Shown here one piece after another: positions 15,463-24,198 of a stretch of DNA of 36,483 nt. The translations under genes were made by a program, and so were the position numbers. The stretch is from positions 1 to 36,483 of the IMG/VR virus record IMGVR_UViG_3300020198_000938. One strand, given 5' to 3'. The first letter of the stretch is position 1, and each line of letters starts with the position of its first letter. The stretch comes from a virus. The notes below the pieces were generated by a model. That model saw nothing but the letters and a program-made list of their open reading frames with translations. It did not search any database and had not been told where the DNA came from.

Positions 15463-18400
15463 ATGAACGTGACCAGGAAGAGCCCGGCCGGCGAAGACAT
15501 AACTGTAGTAACTGAAATATGGATCGTTCCCAAGAAGCCCGACGACGTAGGCGTGGCCCCTCGTGAGGGCTCCAGCGAGGCCAGTGCATATCTGTCCATG
15601 CGCCGGCAGAAGATTGACGAAGAAAGCCCGGCCGGTATGGCTCGGGCCAGGAGTGAAGAGATTGAGGCTGCCGGCGGTTTTGGATTTAGAGACCCGCTTC
15701 ACCCTGAGAGAGACCCGCTTCACCCCAGCTTGACGCAACCCATGAGGGGTCGCGACGAGGGCCTGTTCGATCCCGCGAACCGCCCTCCCGGATCTGAGTT
15801 AACGGGCGAAGCATCGCAAAAACTGGTCGACATGGTTCTGGCCATGCCGGCAGATTATGTTCGTGGTGCTACCGCCGCCAAGCTCGGCGATCGCATCAAC
15901 GCTCAGGAGTGGGCTGAAGCCATCGCGGGGGGGCGAGATTCCGTCGAGAATTTCCTGGCGAACCATCCAGATATCGCACCAGCCATTATGACCGTGATCG
16001 CCACGGTCGGCGAGCTTGTGGTCGATCCATGGAACTTAGCCGGCACGGGCGTCACCAGGAAGGCTGTCAGCGGTGCGAGGGCCGCGAGGGATCGCGCTGC
16101 CGCAGCGCTGAAAAAGCGCGAGGAGTCCGCCGGGGAAGTTGCGCCACCCGTCTCGTTTAAAGATGCTAATCCCGAAGAGTTTCTGGAGGCTCGCAACAGT
16201 AGCCCACGCAAGCAGTACCTCACGACGATGCTGCCCGGAGATGTCAATAATGTTCTGTTAGAGGGCGGACACGTCAAGATGTCGCCTGACGGCAAGGCTG
16301 GCTATCTCGTTACAAAGGACGGCGACCTGCAGTCGGTCTTCAACAACAGCGACGTGAAAGGCCTAGGCGCGCTCGCGATCAAGGACGCGCTGCGGAACGG
16401 GGCGAAGAAGCTGGATGCTTTCAGCGGCTTCCTGTCCGACTACTACAAACGCTTTGGCTTCAAGACGTACGAGGTGGTGAAGTTTGACGAGAAGCTCGCG
16501 CCTCCGAACTGGAACCTAGAGCGTGACGGACGTCCCGATGTCCATTTCATGCGCCTCGAGGAGAAGGTCGGCGAGAATACGCCTGGCGCATTCAGCGCAG
16601 ACAAGAACGCCAAGGGCCACTCCTACGTGCCGGCAGAAGAAATGACCGGGCGGGATCTGGCGGATGCCATGATCTACGATCGTGCGCCAGTCCTGGATCA
16701 TAGCGCGGTGCCAAAATGGGACGCGCTTCGGGCCGAGACTGATCGGCTGTTTCCTACCGTGGCGAAGAAGTACCGGCTTGAGAAGGTCACCGGCCAGCCA
16801 TACAAGACGGCCGAGGAGATGTTCAAGGACATGGAGAACGGCGTCCTGAAAGTGACGACCGATAACTCCGATCATCCACTCTTTGGGCTCGAGGATAACT
16901 GGAAGTTCCGTGCCGTGCATGACGCGATCCACTTCGAGGTGGGCGCTGACTTCTCGCTGGCCGGCGAGCGCAAGGCGTTTGAAGCGCACGCCAAGAAGCT
17001 GAAAGTGCCGGGCGCGGTCGATGCGCTCGAGGTCGAGGTGTTCTTGCAGGCAGCCGCCGCGGTCGCGCATGGCGGGGAGTTCCAAGTACAAAAAGTGTTT
17101 GACATTGCGCTCGAGCGCGCCAAGCATGCGCCGGCCGAAGGTGCCTCGGAGCACCGGACGCTCATGGAGAGCCTGTCCGGCTTTACGTCGGCCGCGAGCG
17201 ACATCATCAGCCGAGAGGCTGTGCTCACCAATCCAGACGCTCCGCTGTCCGTCGCGCTCAGGAACAACCTGGCCGCAGTCGGTGCGGGTGTGTTCGCCGA
17301 ACATCACGGCACGACCAAGATCACGTTCCAACAGTTTCGCGAACAGCTACTCAGCCAGCTTCCGGACGGGATCGCCGATCGCATTTTGCCGAAGGACATG
17401 AAGGCCGTCTACGAGAAGGCGAAGGTGAAGTATCGGGAGATCCTTGAGAAAGCCGATAAGCACCTGCCATCGACCGACGAGTTGACGCGCCTATACCAGC
17501 GCGGAGAATTCCTCAAACACTGGTACGATGACGCGCGCAAGGAGATCGAGCGCCTGTTCGGTCCAGACGCGCCGATCTTTATGCGCTTCCTGGCGGCAAC
17601 GTCGCCACGGACTTCGGTCGCAGGGGGCAAGAACAGCAACATCGAAAGGGCGATGAACGCTTACCTGGACTGGAAGCTCGGCAACCCTTTTACTGACCAG
17701 TTTAACAAATCTAACCTTGAGCGCGCTGCGGCTGGCCTGCCGTTCGGCGATGATAGCCCGAAGGTGTCGAGCTTCTTTGCGAATCTGTGGGGCGACCTGA
17801 ACGCTGTCACAAACGACGGCTGGATGGCCAAGATCTTCGGCTTCGACCCAAATGCTGGGCTGACGCCATCGCAATACCAATATATGACGGCGGTCGTCCG
17901 TCGAGAGGCTGATAAGCTTGGTATCGCCCCGCGCGAGTACCAGGCCGCGCTGTGGGTAGGTGCCAAGCTTGAGGCTGGCCTGAGGGCTGGCGAGGCGGTC
18001 GAGACAATGGGCGCGTCGTTGAAGCGCCTGATCGAGAAATCTGAGGCGGAAGGCACGCTGGATCTCCCATTCAAGGAAGGCCTGGGCGAAGCCGGCAAGG
18101 CCAGCTATATGACGACCATGCTCGTGGCCCGTATCGTGGCCGGCGCAGTCGTGGGGCCGTTGCTTGGCGACGAAGAAGACCGCCTGCGGAATGCGTTTAT
18201 CGGTGCAGGGCTCGGCGCTGCCATGACGCCAGAGCTACTCAAGAAGGTCACCGACCTGGTCGTGGAACAGAAGTCCGCGCTGACGAAGCCGGCTCGCACG
18301 GAAGGCCAGAAGGCGGCAATCGCGGCAGCACAAGAAGCCTCGAAAGAGAGATCCTGGACGCCGTCGCAGTTCCGCGCGCTCTACAATAAAGAATTGGAAG

Positions 18401-20715
18401 ACTACCATGTGGCCGGACATCACACGCGCCATGACAACGAGGTGAAGGCGGGGGGCTATTTAATGGTCGAGTTAGGCCATATCTCGCCCGGGTCCATTCG
18501 CCGGATGATGCCTGGCACGACGATGAACGATGCCGAGATCTATGCCATGTCCCGCGTGATCGCCAAGTCTGGCGAGCGCGTGATGACGCTGGCACGGCAG
18601 ATCGATCCGAAGAATCCAGACAAGGAAGCACTCGACGAGTTCCTGAAACAGCTATACTACCACGGGCTCGAGCTCGACCCGAAGCGCCGAGCGGTTCGCT
18701 CGGAAACGGGGCGCTCGATGCGGATCTTCGACAGCGAAGATCCCGACGTGGCCGGCCTGAACAGGTTCCTCGATCAGTTCTCCGGACTGATGGGAAAGCT
18801 GAAGTTCGGTCAGTCGCCCGAGCGGATCGCGCAGTTGGCCTCCAGTCTGAAGAGCCAGGACGAGCTTGCGGTCTTCGCAAAGGGCATGGTGCAGCCAGGC
18901 CTGTGGGACATGTTCACCGAGATGTGGATCAACGGCCTGCTCTCAGGACCGAAGACGCATATCGTGAATATCGCGAGCAATCTGACCGTCATTCCTATCG
19001 GTATTGCCGAGCGTGCGCTGTCACGAGTCTTCGGGAGCAGCACTGCGCCAGGCGAAGCCGCCGCCATGGTTCGCGGCACCATCGAAGGATTTGTCGACGC
19101 CCTCGCGGCAGCGAAGAAGGCCTGGCTTGATGACGCCCCTCAGTTCGGCGCAGCGAAGATGGAGGAGCGGCGGAGGGCGATCTCGTCTGAGACGCTGAAT
19201 CTGACCGGCGTGCCTGGACGAGCAGTCGATTGGATAGGTACGGCCATCCGCGTCCCCGGTCGCGCGCTGCTGGCCTCTGATGAGTTCTTTAAGGCGATAG
19301 CCTATCGCGCCGAACTTCGCGCCCAGGCGCTGCGCGATGCCTACGAGGAAGTGAGCGTCCTTGGACTGACGGGCAAGGAGGCGGCAAGCAAGATCAATGA
19401 GATGGTCGAGCACGGCCTGGCCAATCCGAGCGAAGACATTAAGAGGGCCGCAGAGGAATACGCGACCTACGCGACCTTCACCCGAGACCTTGGAGAGACA
19501 GGCCAAAAGATCCAGGCCGTGGCTTCCACGCCACTCGGCCGGCTGGCCATGCCGTTTGTCAGGACGCCTATCAATATCTTTAAGTTTGCCGGCGAGCGCA
19601 CGCCGATGGCCCTGGTGACAAAAGGATTTTGGGAGGAGATCCAGGCTGGAGGGGCTCGCGGTGAGTTGGCGCTAGCCAAGCTGTCATTCGGCAGCATGGT
19701 CATGCTGACGGCCGGAGCCTACGCGGCCGAAGGGAAGATCACGGGCGGTGGGCCGAAAGATCCGGTCCTGCGCGAGCAGTGGCTGCTGACGCACCAGCCC
19801 TATTCGATCAAGGTCGGCGACAAGTGGTACCAGTACAATCGCCTGGAGCCGGCCGGTTCTTTGGTCGGCATGGCGGCAGACGCGGCCGACATCATCGGGC
19901 AGCATGACGATGGTGAGGGCGACGACGAGATCGCCGTGGCTCTGGCTGTGGCGGCTGCGAAGAATGCCACCAGCAAGACGTACGTCAAGGGGCTCGCTGA
20001 AATCCTGATGGCCGTATCAGATCCTGAGCGCTACGCCGAGCAGGCGATCAAGCATCAAGTGTCAACGGCGCTGCCATTCTCGAGCGCGGTCAAGGCCGTG
20101 GCGCAGTTCAGCGATCCCGTCCTGCGCGATGCGCGGACGATCGTCGACTCATTCTTGTCGAAGACGCCAGGATTCTCCGAGACGGTCAAGCCGAAATACA
20201 ACCTCTTCGGCGAGCCGATCCTGAGACCCGGTGGCGCGTCATGGGGCAGTATGAGCCCGGTCGCAACGTCGAGCGTCACGCACGATGCCGTGGCCGACGA
20301 GGTCGTGAAGAACCAGGTCGCGATCACGCCGATCAATCGCTCGCTGCACGGCGCGAAGATGACGGAAGAGCAGTACGAGTTCGTCCAGGTGCAGGCAGGC
20401 CGCGGCATTCGCATTAACGGCCGCACGCTCCATGATGGGCTCGAGCACCTCATGGCCTCTGGCATCTATCGGTCAGGCACGGAAGGTCCAGATGGACGTC
20501 GCGCGCTGCTGATTAAAGAGATGGTGGACATGTATCGTCAGCGCGCCGAGCTACTCGCGCTGAAAGAGTATCCGGATCTGAAGTATGACATCAAAGAGCT
20601 TCGGCGCTTGAAGACTCAGATGATGAAGTCGGTCCCGTTCTGGCGCAACCCAGATATGCCTGACGATCGACAGATTGATCGGGCGTCTCAGTCGGTCAAC
20701 ATCGACGTTCAGTGA
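15463..20715 (+). CDS. Giant internal virion (ejection) protein, 1750 residues
   Basis: The largest gene of the window, in the place of T7 gp16. Visible parts: a low-complexity N-terminus with a duplicated RDPLHP-type unit near 75-90; a GNAT-like stretch about 280-350 (LGALAIKDALRNGAKKLDAF, then YYKRFGFKTYEV); a His-rich segment near 480-515 (RAVHDAIHFEVGADFSLAGE) of a type found in polyvalent phage proteins; a Gly/Ala-rich hydrophobic region near 890-930 (VARIVAGAVVGPLL); and a conserved LLSGPKTHIVNIASNL motif near 1160, common in large podovirus ejection proteins. It is probably injected with the DNA. The N-terminal start has only a weak AAAGGA far upstream. Confidence 0.8.
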   Translation: MNVTRKSPAGEDITVVTEIWIVPKKPDDVGVAPREGSSEASAYLSMRRQKIDEESPAGMARARSEEIEAAGGFGFRDPLHPERDPLHPSLTQPMRGRDEGLFDPANRPPGSELTGEASQKLVDMVLAMPADYVRGATAAKLGDRINAQEWAEAIAGGRDSVENFLANHPDIAPAIMTVIATVGELVVDPWNLAGTGVTRKAVSGARAARDRAAAALKKREESAGEVAPPVSFKDANPEEFLEARNSSPRKQYLTTMLPGDVNNVLLEGGHVKMSPDGKAGYLVTKDGDLQSVFNNSDVKGLGALAIKDALRNGAKKLDAFSGFLSDYYKRFGFKTYEVVKFDEKLAPPNWNLERDGRPDVHFMRLEEKVGENTPGAFSADKNAKGHSYVPAEEMTGRDLADAMIYDRAPVLDHSAVPKWDALRAETDRLFPTVAKKYRLEKVTGQPYKTAEEMFKDMENGVLKVTTDNSDHPLFGLEDNWKFRAVHDAIHFEVGADFSLAGERKAFEAHAKKLKVPGAVDALEVEVFLQAAAAVAHGGEFQVQKVFDIALERAKHAPAEGASEHRTLMESLSGFTSAASDIISREAVLTNPDAPLSVALRNNLAAVGAGVFAEHHGTTKITFQQFREQLLSQLPDGIADRILPKDMKAVYEKAKVKYREILEKADKHLPSTDELTRLYQRGEFLKHWYDDARKEIERLFGPDAPIFMRFLAATSPRTSVAGGKNSNIERAMNAYLDWKLGNPFTDQFNKSNLERAAAGLPFGDDSPKVSSFFANLWGDLNAVTNDGWMAKIFGFDPNAGLTPSQYQYMTAVVRREADKLGIAPREYQAALWVGAKLEAGLRAGEAVETMGASLKRLIEKSEAEGTLDLPFKEGLGEAGKASYMTTMLVARIVAGAVVGPLLGDEEDRLRNAFIGAGLGAAMTPELLKKVTDLVVEQKSALTKPARTEGQKAAIAAAQEASKERSWTPSQFRALYNKELEDYHVAGHHTRHDNEVKAGGYLMVELGHISPGSIRRMMPGTTMNDAEIYAMSRVIAKSGERVMTLARQIDPKNPDKEALDEFLKQLYYHGLELDPKRRAVRSETGRSMRIFDSEDPDVAGLNRFLDQFSGLMGKLKFGQSPERIAQLASSLKSQDELAVFAKGMVQPGLWDMFTEMWINGLLSGPKTHIVNIASNLTVIPIGIAERALSRVFGSSTAPGEAAAMVRGTIEGFVDALAAAKKAWLDDAPQFGAAKMEERRRAISSETLNLTGVPGRAVDWIGTAIRVPGRALLASDEFFKAIAYRAELRAQALRDAYEEVSVLGLTGKEAASKINEMVEHGLANPSEDIKRAAEEYATYATFTRDLGETGQKIQAVASTPLGRLAMPFVRTPINIFKFAGERTPMALVTKGFWEEIQAGGARGELALAKLSFGSMVMLTAGAYAAEGKITGGGPKDPVLREQWLLTHQPYSIKVGDKWYQYNRLEPAGSLVGMAADAADIIGQHDDGEGDDEIAVALAVAAAKNATSKTYVKGLAEILMAVSDPERYAEQAIKHQVSTALPFSSAVKAVAQFSDPVLRDARTIVDSFLSKTPGFSETVKPKYNLFGEPILRPGGASWGSMSPVATSSVTHDAVADEVVKNQVAITPINRSLHGAKMTEEQYEFVQVQAGRGIRINGRTLHDGLEHLMASGIYRSGTEGPDGRRALLIKEMVDMYRQRAELLALKEYPDLKYDIKELRRLKTQMMKSVPFWRNPDMPDDRQIDRASQSVNIDVQ

Positions 20716-20721
20716 GGGCGC

Positions 20722-20737
20722 TGTACTGCACGGTACA
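20722..20737. promoter_or_regulatory. GTAC-triad operator before tail fibre gene
   Basis: Seen directly: TGTACTGCACGGTACA, full match to the pattern of sites 1649 and 3801. It starts six bases after the giant-protein stop and lies 29 bases before the tail-fibre ATG. Confidence 0.65.
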
Positions 20738-20766
20738 GCCCCTTGCTCCATGAAGGATTTCAAGGC

Positions 20767-22386
20767 ATGTCAATATCTACGACGTCAAACCGAAAGTCTT
20801 ACAACGGAAACGGCTCGACGCTGATCTTTGCGTACGACTTCCTGATCACCGACGAGACACATCTCAATGTGTACAAGGTCACGATTTCGACCGGCGCAAA
20901 GACGCTCCTGACGATCGCCACGGACTATACCGTGTCCGGCGTGGGCGATGGGTCCGGCGGAAACGTGACACTCACGGGCTCTGGATCGGGTGCTGCGCCG
21001 ACGACGCTCGAGCAATTGTTGATCGTGCGCGAGGTTCCGCTGACGCAGTTGGTCGACTATGTCGCCAACGATAAATTCCCAGCGAACACGCACGAGGGCG
21101 CGCTTGACAAGTTGACGATGGCCCTGCAGCAGCATGATGAGCTGATTGACCGATCGGTTAAGCTGCCGATCACATCAAGTCAGACCAATGTTGACTTCCC
21201 CGAAGGCACAAGCGCCAGCAATCGCTCCCAAAAGCATATTAGATGGGATTCAGCAGGTACAGCGCTCGAGCTTATCACGGTGCAGGACGTGCAGACAGCT
21301 ATCCAGACGAAGGGCGATCTCGTCCAGGGCGGAGATAGCGGTACAGCCGAGAAGCTGGCGGCTACTGCGCTCGGCGCGATACTGTACATTGCGTCAACCG
21401 TCAAGGCCGCGTGGCTTTCAGGAAACACGACTTCGACGAAGAAGTTCCTGACGCAAACAGGAGATGGTTCCGCCTCTGCCGCTCCGGCCTGGAATACGCT
21501 GGCCTCTTCAGACATTCCAGATTTAGGCGTTACAACAGCCAAGATTGATGCTTCCGCTGTTACGACAGCTAAAATCGCCGACACGAATGTTACGACAGCC
21601 AAGCTTGCCGATTCTAGCGTTACAACAGCTAAAATCGCCGATACGAATGTTACGACAGCCAAGCTTGCTGATTCTAGCGTTACGACAGCTAAAATCGCCG
21701 ATGCGAATGTTACGACTGCCAAGCTCGCTGATTCTAGCGTTACGACAGCTAAGGGTGGCACCGGCCAGAACTTATCCTCGACAGCACAAGGCAGCACACT
21801 CTACTTCTCGGGTACCGGGACGGTGGCTGCGCTCGCCCCCGGCACATCGGGGCAGTTCCTCAAGACACAGGGTGCGGGGGCTAACCCTGTGTGGGCTGAT
21901 GGTTCCGTGTCAACTGGGAGTATGATCCTGCGTACGACATCCGACGCCGAGGCCACGACCACGAGTAGCACCCAAACGACGCTCAAGACGCTTTCCAGTC
22001 TGAGCATCCCCATGACTTCCTCGGCGGTCTTGATCTTTTCCATTCGGAAAGCGGTCGGGGCGGCTGAATCCATGTCCGGGCGGCTGACCATCAATGGTTC
22101 TGTGGTTGGTACCAACCGTGGTTGGGCTGCCGGAAACAATGCCACAGGTGTCGGGCAAGTCGTCTTTATCATCGGCCCGCGAACAGCCAGCTATCTCCGC
22201 GGGCTGACGACTATCGTAGCGTCCTATGACGGGAGCAGTACTGAGTCCGTGTACTCTGCTGGTACGGATGCGGCTGATTTGCCCAATGCCACGATCACGA
22301 GCATTGGCATTCAAGCTGCCAACTCCGGCGGAACCGTGACAGTCGGCGTTGCGAACGTGAAACTATATGAGCTGCTTGGGGTTTAA
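20767..22386 (+). CDS. Tail fibre protein with decapeptide repeats
   Basis: A 539-residue host-recognition protein. The N-terminus (SYNGNGSTLIFAYDFLITDE through EQLLIVREVPLTQ) is the virion-attachment domain of T7 gp17-like fibres. Residues about 255-329 are seven and a half copies of a VTTAKIAD(S/T)N-type decapeptide, a trimeric beta-fibre shaft. A GGTGQNLSSTAQGSTLYF hinge follows, common in fibre proteins, then a beta-rich C-terminal tip ending VKLYELLGV. The ATG at 20767 is chosen because it begins the conserved domain; AAGG lies upstream. A GTAC-triad operator lies in the gap before it. Confidence 0.88.
   Translation: MSISTTSNRKSYNGNGSTLIFAYDFLITDETHLNVYKVTISTGAKTLLTIATDYTVSGVGDGSGGNVTLTGSGSGAAPTTLEQLLIVREVPLTQLVDYVANDKFPANTHEGALDKLTMALQQHDELIDRSVKLPITSSQTNVDFPEGTSASNRSQKHIRWDSAGTALELITVQDVQTAIQTKGDLVQGGDSGTAEKLAATALGAILYIASTVKAAWLSGNTTSTKKFLTQTGDGSASAAPAWNTLASSDIPDLGVTTAKIDASAVTTAKIADTNVTTAKLADSSVTTAKIADTNVTTAKLADSSVTTAKIADANVTTAKLADSSVTTAKGGTGQNLSSTAQGSTLYFSGTGTVAALAPGTSGQFLKTQGAGANPVWADGSVSTGSMILRTTSDAEATTTSSTQTTLKTLSSLSIPMTSSAVLIFSIRKAVGAAESMSGRLTINGSVVGTNRGWAAGNNATGVGQVVFIIGPRTASYLRGLTTIVASYDGSSTESVYSAGTDAADLPNATITSIGIQAANSGGTVTVGVANVKLYELLGV
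21529..21753 (+). repeat. 30-bp tandem repeats in tail fibre gene
   Basis: About seven and a half 30-bp units starting GTTACRACAGCYAA, alternating between KIADTN-type and KLADSS-type versions, giving a 60-bp higher-order period. They encode the fibre-shaft decapeptides. Confidence 0.9.
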
Positions 22387-22408
22387 TGCACGCTGGGCAG
22401 CGCGCGCA

Positions 22409-22453
22409 ATGGGGCCGATCAAACATAAACTCTACGACCTCCTGGGAGCCTAA
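22409..22453 (+). other. 14-codon mini-ORF resembling the fibre C-terminus
   Basis: ATG to TAA encodes MGPIKHKLYDLLGA, close to the last residues of the tail fibre (VKLYELLGV). It lies just after the fibre stop and ends four bases before the next gene's ATG. It looks like the tail end of a duplicated or replaced fibre gene; I doubt it is a functional peptide. Confidence 0.4.
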
Positions 22454-22456
22454 CAC

Positions 22457-22909
22457 ATGCAACGCTACGCCAAACGTCCGAGCGATGGGGCCTATTACAA
22501 CTGGCAGTATGGCTACACTCCGGCAGACCCGGCCACGGTCTCGGCTTCGACGCACCAGGCCGAGATTGCCGCAGCCTGGGGCGTGCCGCTCGAAGAGGTT
22601 GAGATCGAGGATAGAGCGGATGGGGACGCGCCGCCGACCGCCTCGATCCCTGCGCCGCCGCTGACCGGCCATCCTGACGGACCCGCCTTCATCCGCGCGG
22701 TCCAGGCCGAGGCCTTCGCCAACGACTTGGATCGGATCGACGCGGTGTGGAAGCTCTGCCCACTCTGGTGGCCAGCGGCTAAGGAGGAGAACTGGTCGAT
22801 GGTTCAGGGAGTGACGATGCGCGCCCTCTCACGCCGAGACATCACGCAAGCGGAGTACGACGCGATCAAGGCGTCGGCTTCGGCGCACCACATTCCAGTC
22901 ACGCTCTAA
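22457..22909 (+). CDS. Putative tail fibre accessory or assembly protein
   Basis: A 150-residue protein directly downstream of the tail fibre, a common place for fibre chaperones. The N-terminus (MQRYAKRPSDGAYYNWQYGYTP) is Tyr-rich; the C-terminal part is helical with Trp-rich WKLCPLWWPAAKEENWSMV. I do not recognise a family, so the role is inferred from position. GGGAG lies nine bases before the ATG. Confidence 0.6.
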   Translation: MQRYAKRPSDGAYYNWQYGYTPADPATVSASTHQAEIAAAWGVPLEEVEIEDRADGDAPPTASIPAPPLTGHPDGPAFIRAVQAEAFANDLDRIDAVWKLCPLWWPAAKEENWSMVQGVTMRALSRRDITQAEYDAIKASASAHHIPVTL

Positions 22910-22930
22910 TATAGTAAAGATGGAACTGAA

Positions 22931-23272
22931 ATGACGCTCCGCGAAGCACGCTGCCAGTTCACGGAATGCCTCGCCAAGCTCATCCTCTATGCTCGCAGTC
23001 TCGGGTATGAGGTTGCGTTTGACGAGGTGACTGAGCGCCTGACAGAGAAAGACAAGACCAGCGACCACATGCCAGGGTCGCTCCACCACCTCGGGCTCGC
23101 GGCCGATCTCCTGCTGTACCTGGCCGGCAAGTACCTGACGCAGACCATAGACTATCAGTTCCTCGGCGAGTGGTGGGAGAATCTCGGCAAGCAGCTAGGC
23201 CTGCCGCTGGCCTGGGGCGGACGGTTCAAAGACGGCAATCACTTCAGTTTGGCCTGGGAAGGGAAAAAGTAA
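22931..23272 (+). CDS. Endolysin, M15-family D,D/L,D-peptidase-like
   Basis: A 113-residue zinc peptidase that would cut peptidoglycan stem peptides to release virions. The M15 signature is clear: SLHHLGLAAD (S50, H52, G55, D59) and a C-terminal GGRFKDGNHFSL with H104 as third zinc ligand; W95 and the GG before it are usual. There is no signal peptide, so it should need the adjacent holin. It heads a lysis cassette with the holin and a small membrane protein, all closely packed. The start has only a weak ribosome site. Confidence 0.87.
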   Translation: MTLREARCQFTECLAKLILYARSLGYEVAFDEVTERLTEKDKTSDHMPGSLHHLGLAADLLLYLAGKYLTQTIDYQFLGEWWENLGKQLGLPLAWGGRFKDGNHFSLAWEGKK

Positions 23273-23644
23273 ATGTTCGGAGTTGACGCAATCTCGAAAG
23301 TCATTGAGACGGGGCTCAATAAGTTTATCCCCGACGCGAACATTGCGGCCCAGGCCGCTGCCGAGGCTGCGAAGACTGTGATTCGCGAGATCGAGCTTGA
23401 GGTCCAGGACCGCGACAGCGCACGCAAGCGCGAGATGGAGGTTAAGGACTACACGCCGTCCGTGCTCGTGTTCGTCATCACGGCGCTGCTCGCGGTCGAT
23501 TTGTGGTATTTCAATACGCATCCACCGCACGCCGACATTCAGACGCTCGTGCAGGACGTGACCACGGCGCTGCGCGACGGATGGATTATGGCGATTGCTT
23601 ACTATTTTGGCTCGAGCTACAGGCGCTCTCCGGGAGGTCGGTAA
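23273..23644 (+). CDS. Holin-like membrane protein (3TM-type)
   Basis: A 123-residue protein with an N-terminal amphipathic Ala-rich helix (residues 20-38), a charged middle (QDRDSARKREMEVKD), a strong membrane segment (SVLVFVITALLAVDLWYF, about 63-80) and a second weaker one (GWIMAIAYYFG). The RDSAR..EM..KD-TPS pattern before the membrane segment is typical of phage 3TM holins. One base separates the endolysin stop from its ATG. It should make the pore or lesion that lets the endolysin reach the cell wall. Confidence 0.78.
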   Translation: MFGVDAISKVIETGLNKFIPDANIAAQAAAEAAKTVIREIELEVQDRDSARKREMEVKDYTPSVLVFVITALLAVDLWYFNTHPPHADIQTLVQDVTTALRDGWIMAIAYYFGSSYRRSPGGR

Positions 23645-23886
23645 TGCAAGGCATGACTCAAGGCGAAGCCCAGCTCATTATATCCCAAAACGAAGAGACG
23701 CACAAGATGATCCGGTGTCTGGATGTCAAGGTCATGGAGATGAAGGAGCGCGTCGATGACCATGCGCGCTTCATCGACACCAGCCGGAAGGTGCTCAGGG
23801 CGACGGCAAAGTACGCAGTCCATGCAGCCTGGATTTCGGTCGTGGCGTTCCTCGGCTGGATCGGGATCAAGGTTAAATTGCCTTGA
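23644..23886 (+). CDS. Small C-terminally anchored membrane protein of lysis cassette
   Basis: An 80-residue protein with a coiled N-terminus (ETHKMIRCLDVKVMEMKERVDDH) and one C-terminal membrane helix (AAWISVVAFLGWIGIKV). Its ATG overlaps the holin stop (TAATG). Candidates are an antiholin, a holin partner or a spanin-like protein; the C-terminal anchor argues against a classic Rz. It is the last rightward gene before the bidirectional terminator. Confidence 0.65.
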   Translation: MQGMTQGEAQLIISQNEETHKMIRCLDVKVMEMKERVDDHARFIDTSRKVLRATAKYAVHAAWISVVAFLGWIGIKVKLP

Positions 23887-23916
23887 CGTCCTCTTTGCAC
23901 AGAACCGGCCCAATAA

Positions 23917-23960
23917 AAAGGCCCCTACCTGGAGATGTCACTCTCAGAGTAGGGGCCTTT
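23917..23960. terminator. Strong bidirectional terminator between convergent operons
   Basis: AAAGGCCCCTAC and GTAGGGGCCTTT form a perfect 12-bp stem with A-run and T-run on opposite sides, and the 20-base loop contains a smaller CTGGAGA/TCTCAG stem. It lies between the end of the rightward late genes and the end of the leftward operon. Confidence 0.88.
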
Positions 23961-23963
23961 CTC

Positions 23964-23987
23964 TTATCAGCTTATCAGCTTATCAGC
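23964..23987 (+). repeat. Three tandem TTATCAGC octamers
   Basis: Seen directly: TTATCAGC three times in a row, running into the stop codon of the leftward zinc-ribbon gene. Probably slippage-derived; no function evident. Confidence 0.8.
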
Positions 23988-24198
23988 AACAGCAATAGAC
24001 TCGCTTCTCGCCACAGATAAAACACGGCTGCATCCAGACGTTGTTCCGATCGCAGATCGGGCAGCACGATTGGAATGGGCCGCTTATGACCTCACTGCCG
24101 CAGCGGCTGCAGTGTGGCTCGACCAAAACGCTCTCCTCCTCGCTTCCAGGGGGAAGGTATTCACCGTCCCCTCCCGCTCCGGCTTCTGCTATCTGCAT
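23983..24198 (-). CDS. Small double zinc-ribbon protein
   Basis: A 71-residue protein with four cysteine pairs: CSRCG, CCPIC, CFICG and a terminal CCC, which would build two zinc ribbons. The first third is Gly/Glu-rich. The start at 24198 has GGAGG ten bases upstream; a longer frame exists but overlaps the RtcB remnant further. It is the last gene of the leftward accessory operon and ends at the bidirectional terminator. Function unknown; such ribbons often bind nucleic acid or polymerase. Confidence 0.65.
   Translation of the reverse strand: MQIAEAGAGGDGEYLPPGSEEESVLVEPHCSRCGSEVISGPFQSCCPICDRNNVWMQPCFICGEKRVYCCC

Noticed and set aside
20767-22386. Diversity-generating retroelement as in BPP-1 (variable tip, template repeat, reverse transcriptase)
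   Set aside because: No reverse transcriptase frame and no second near-copy of the fibre tip with adenine-directed changes was found in the window.
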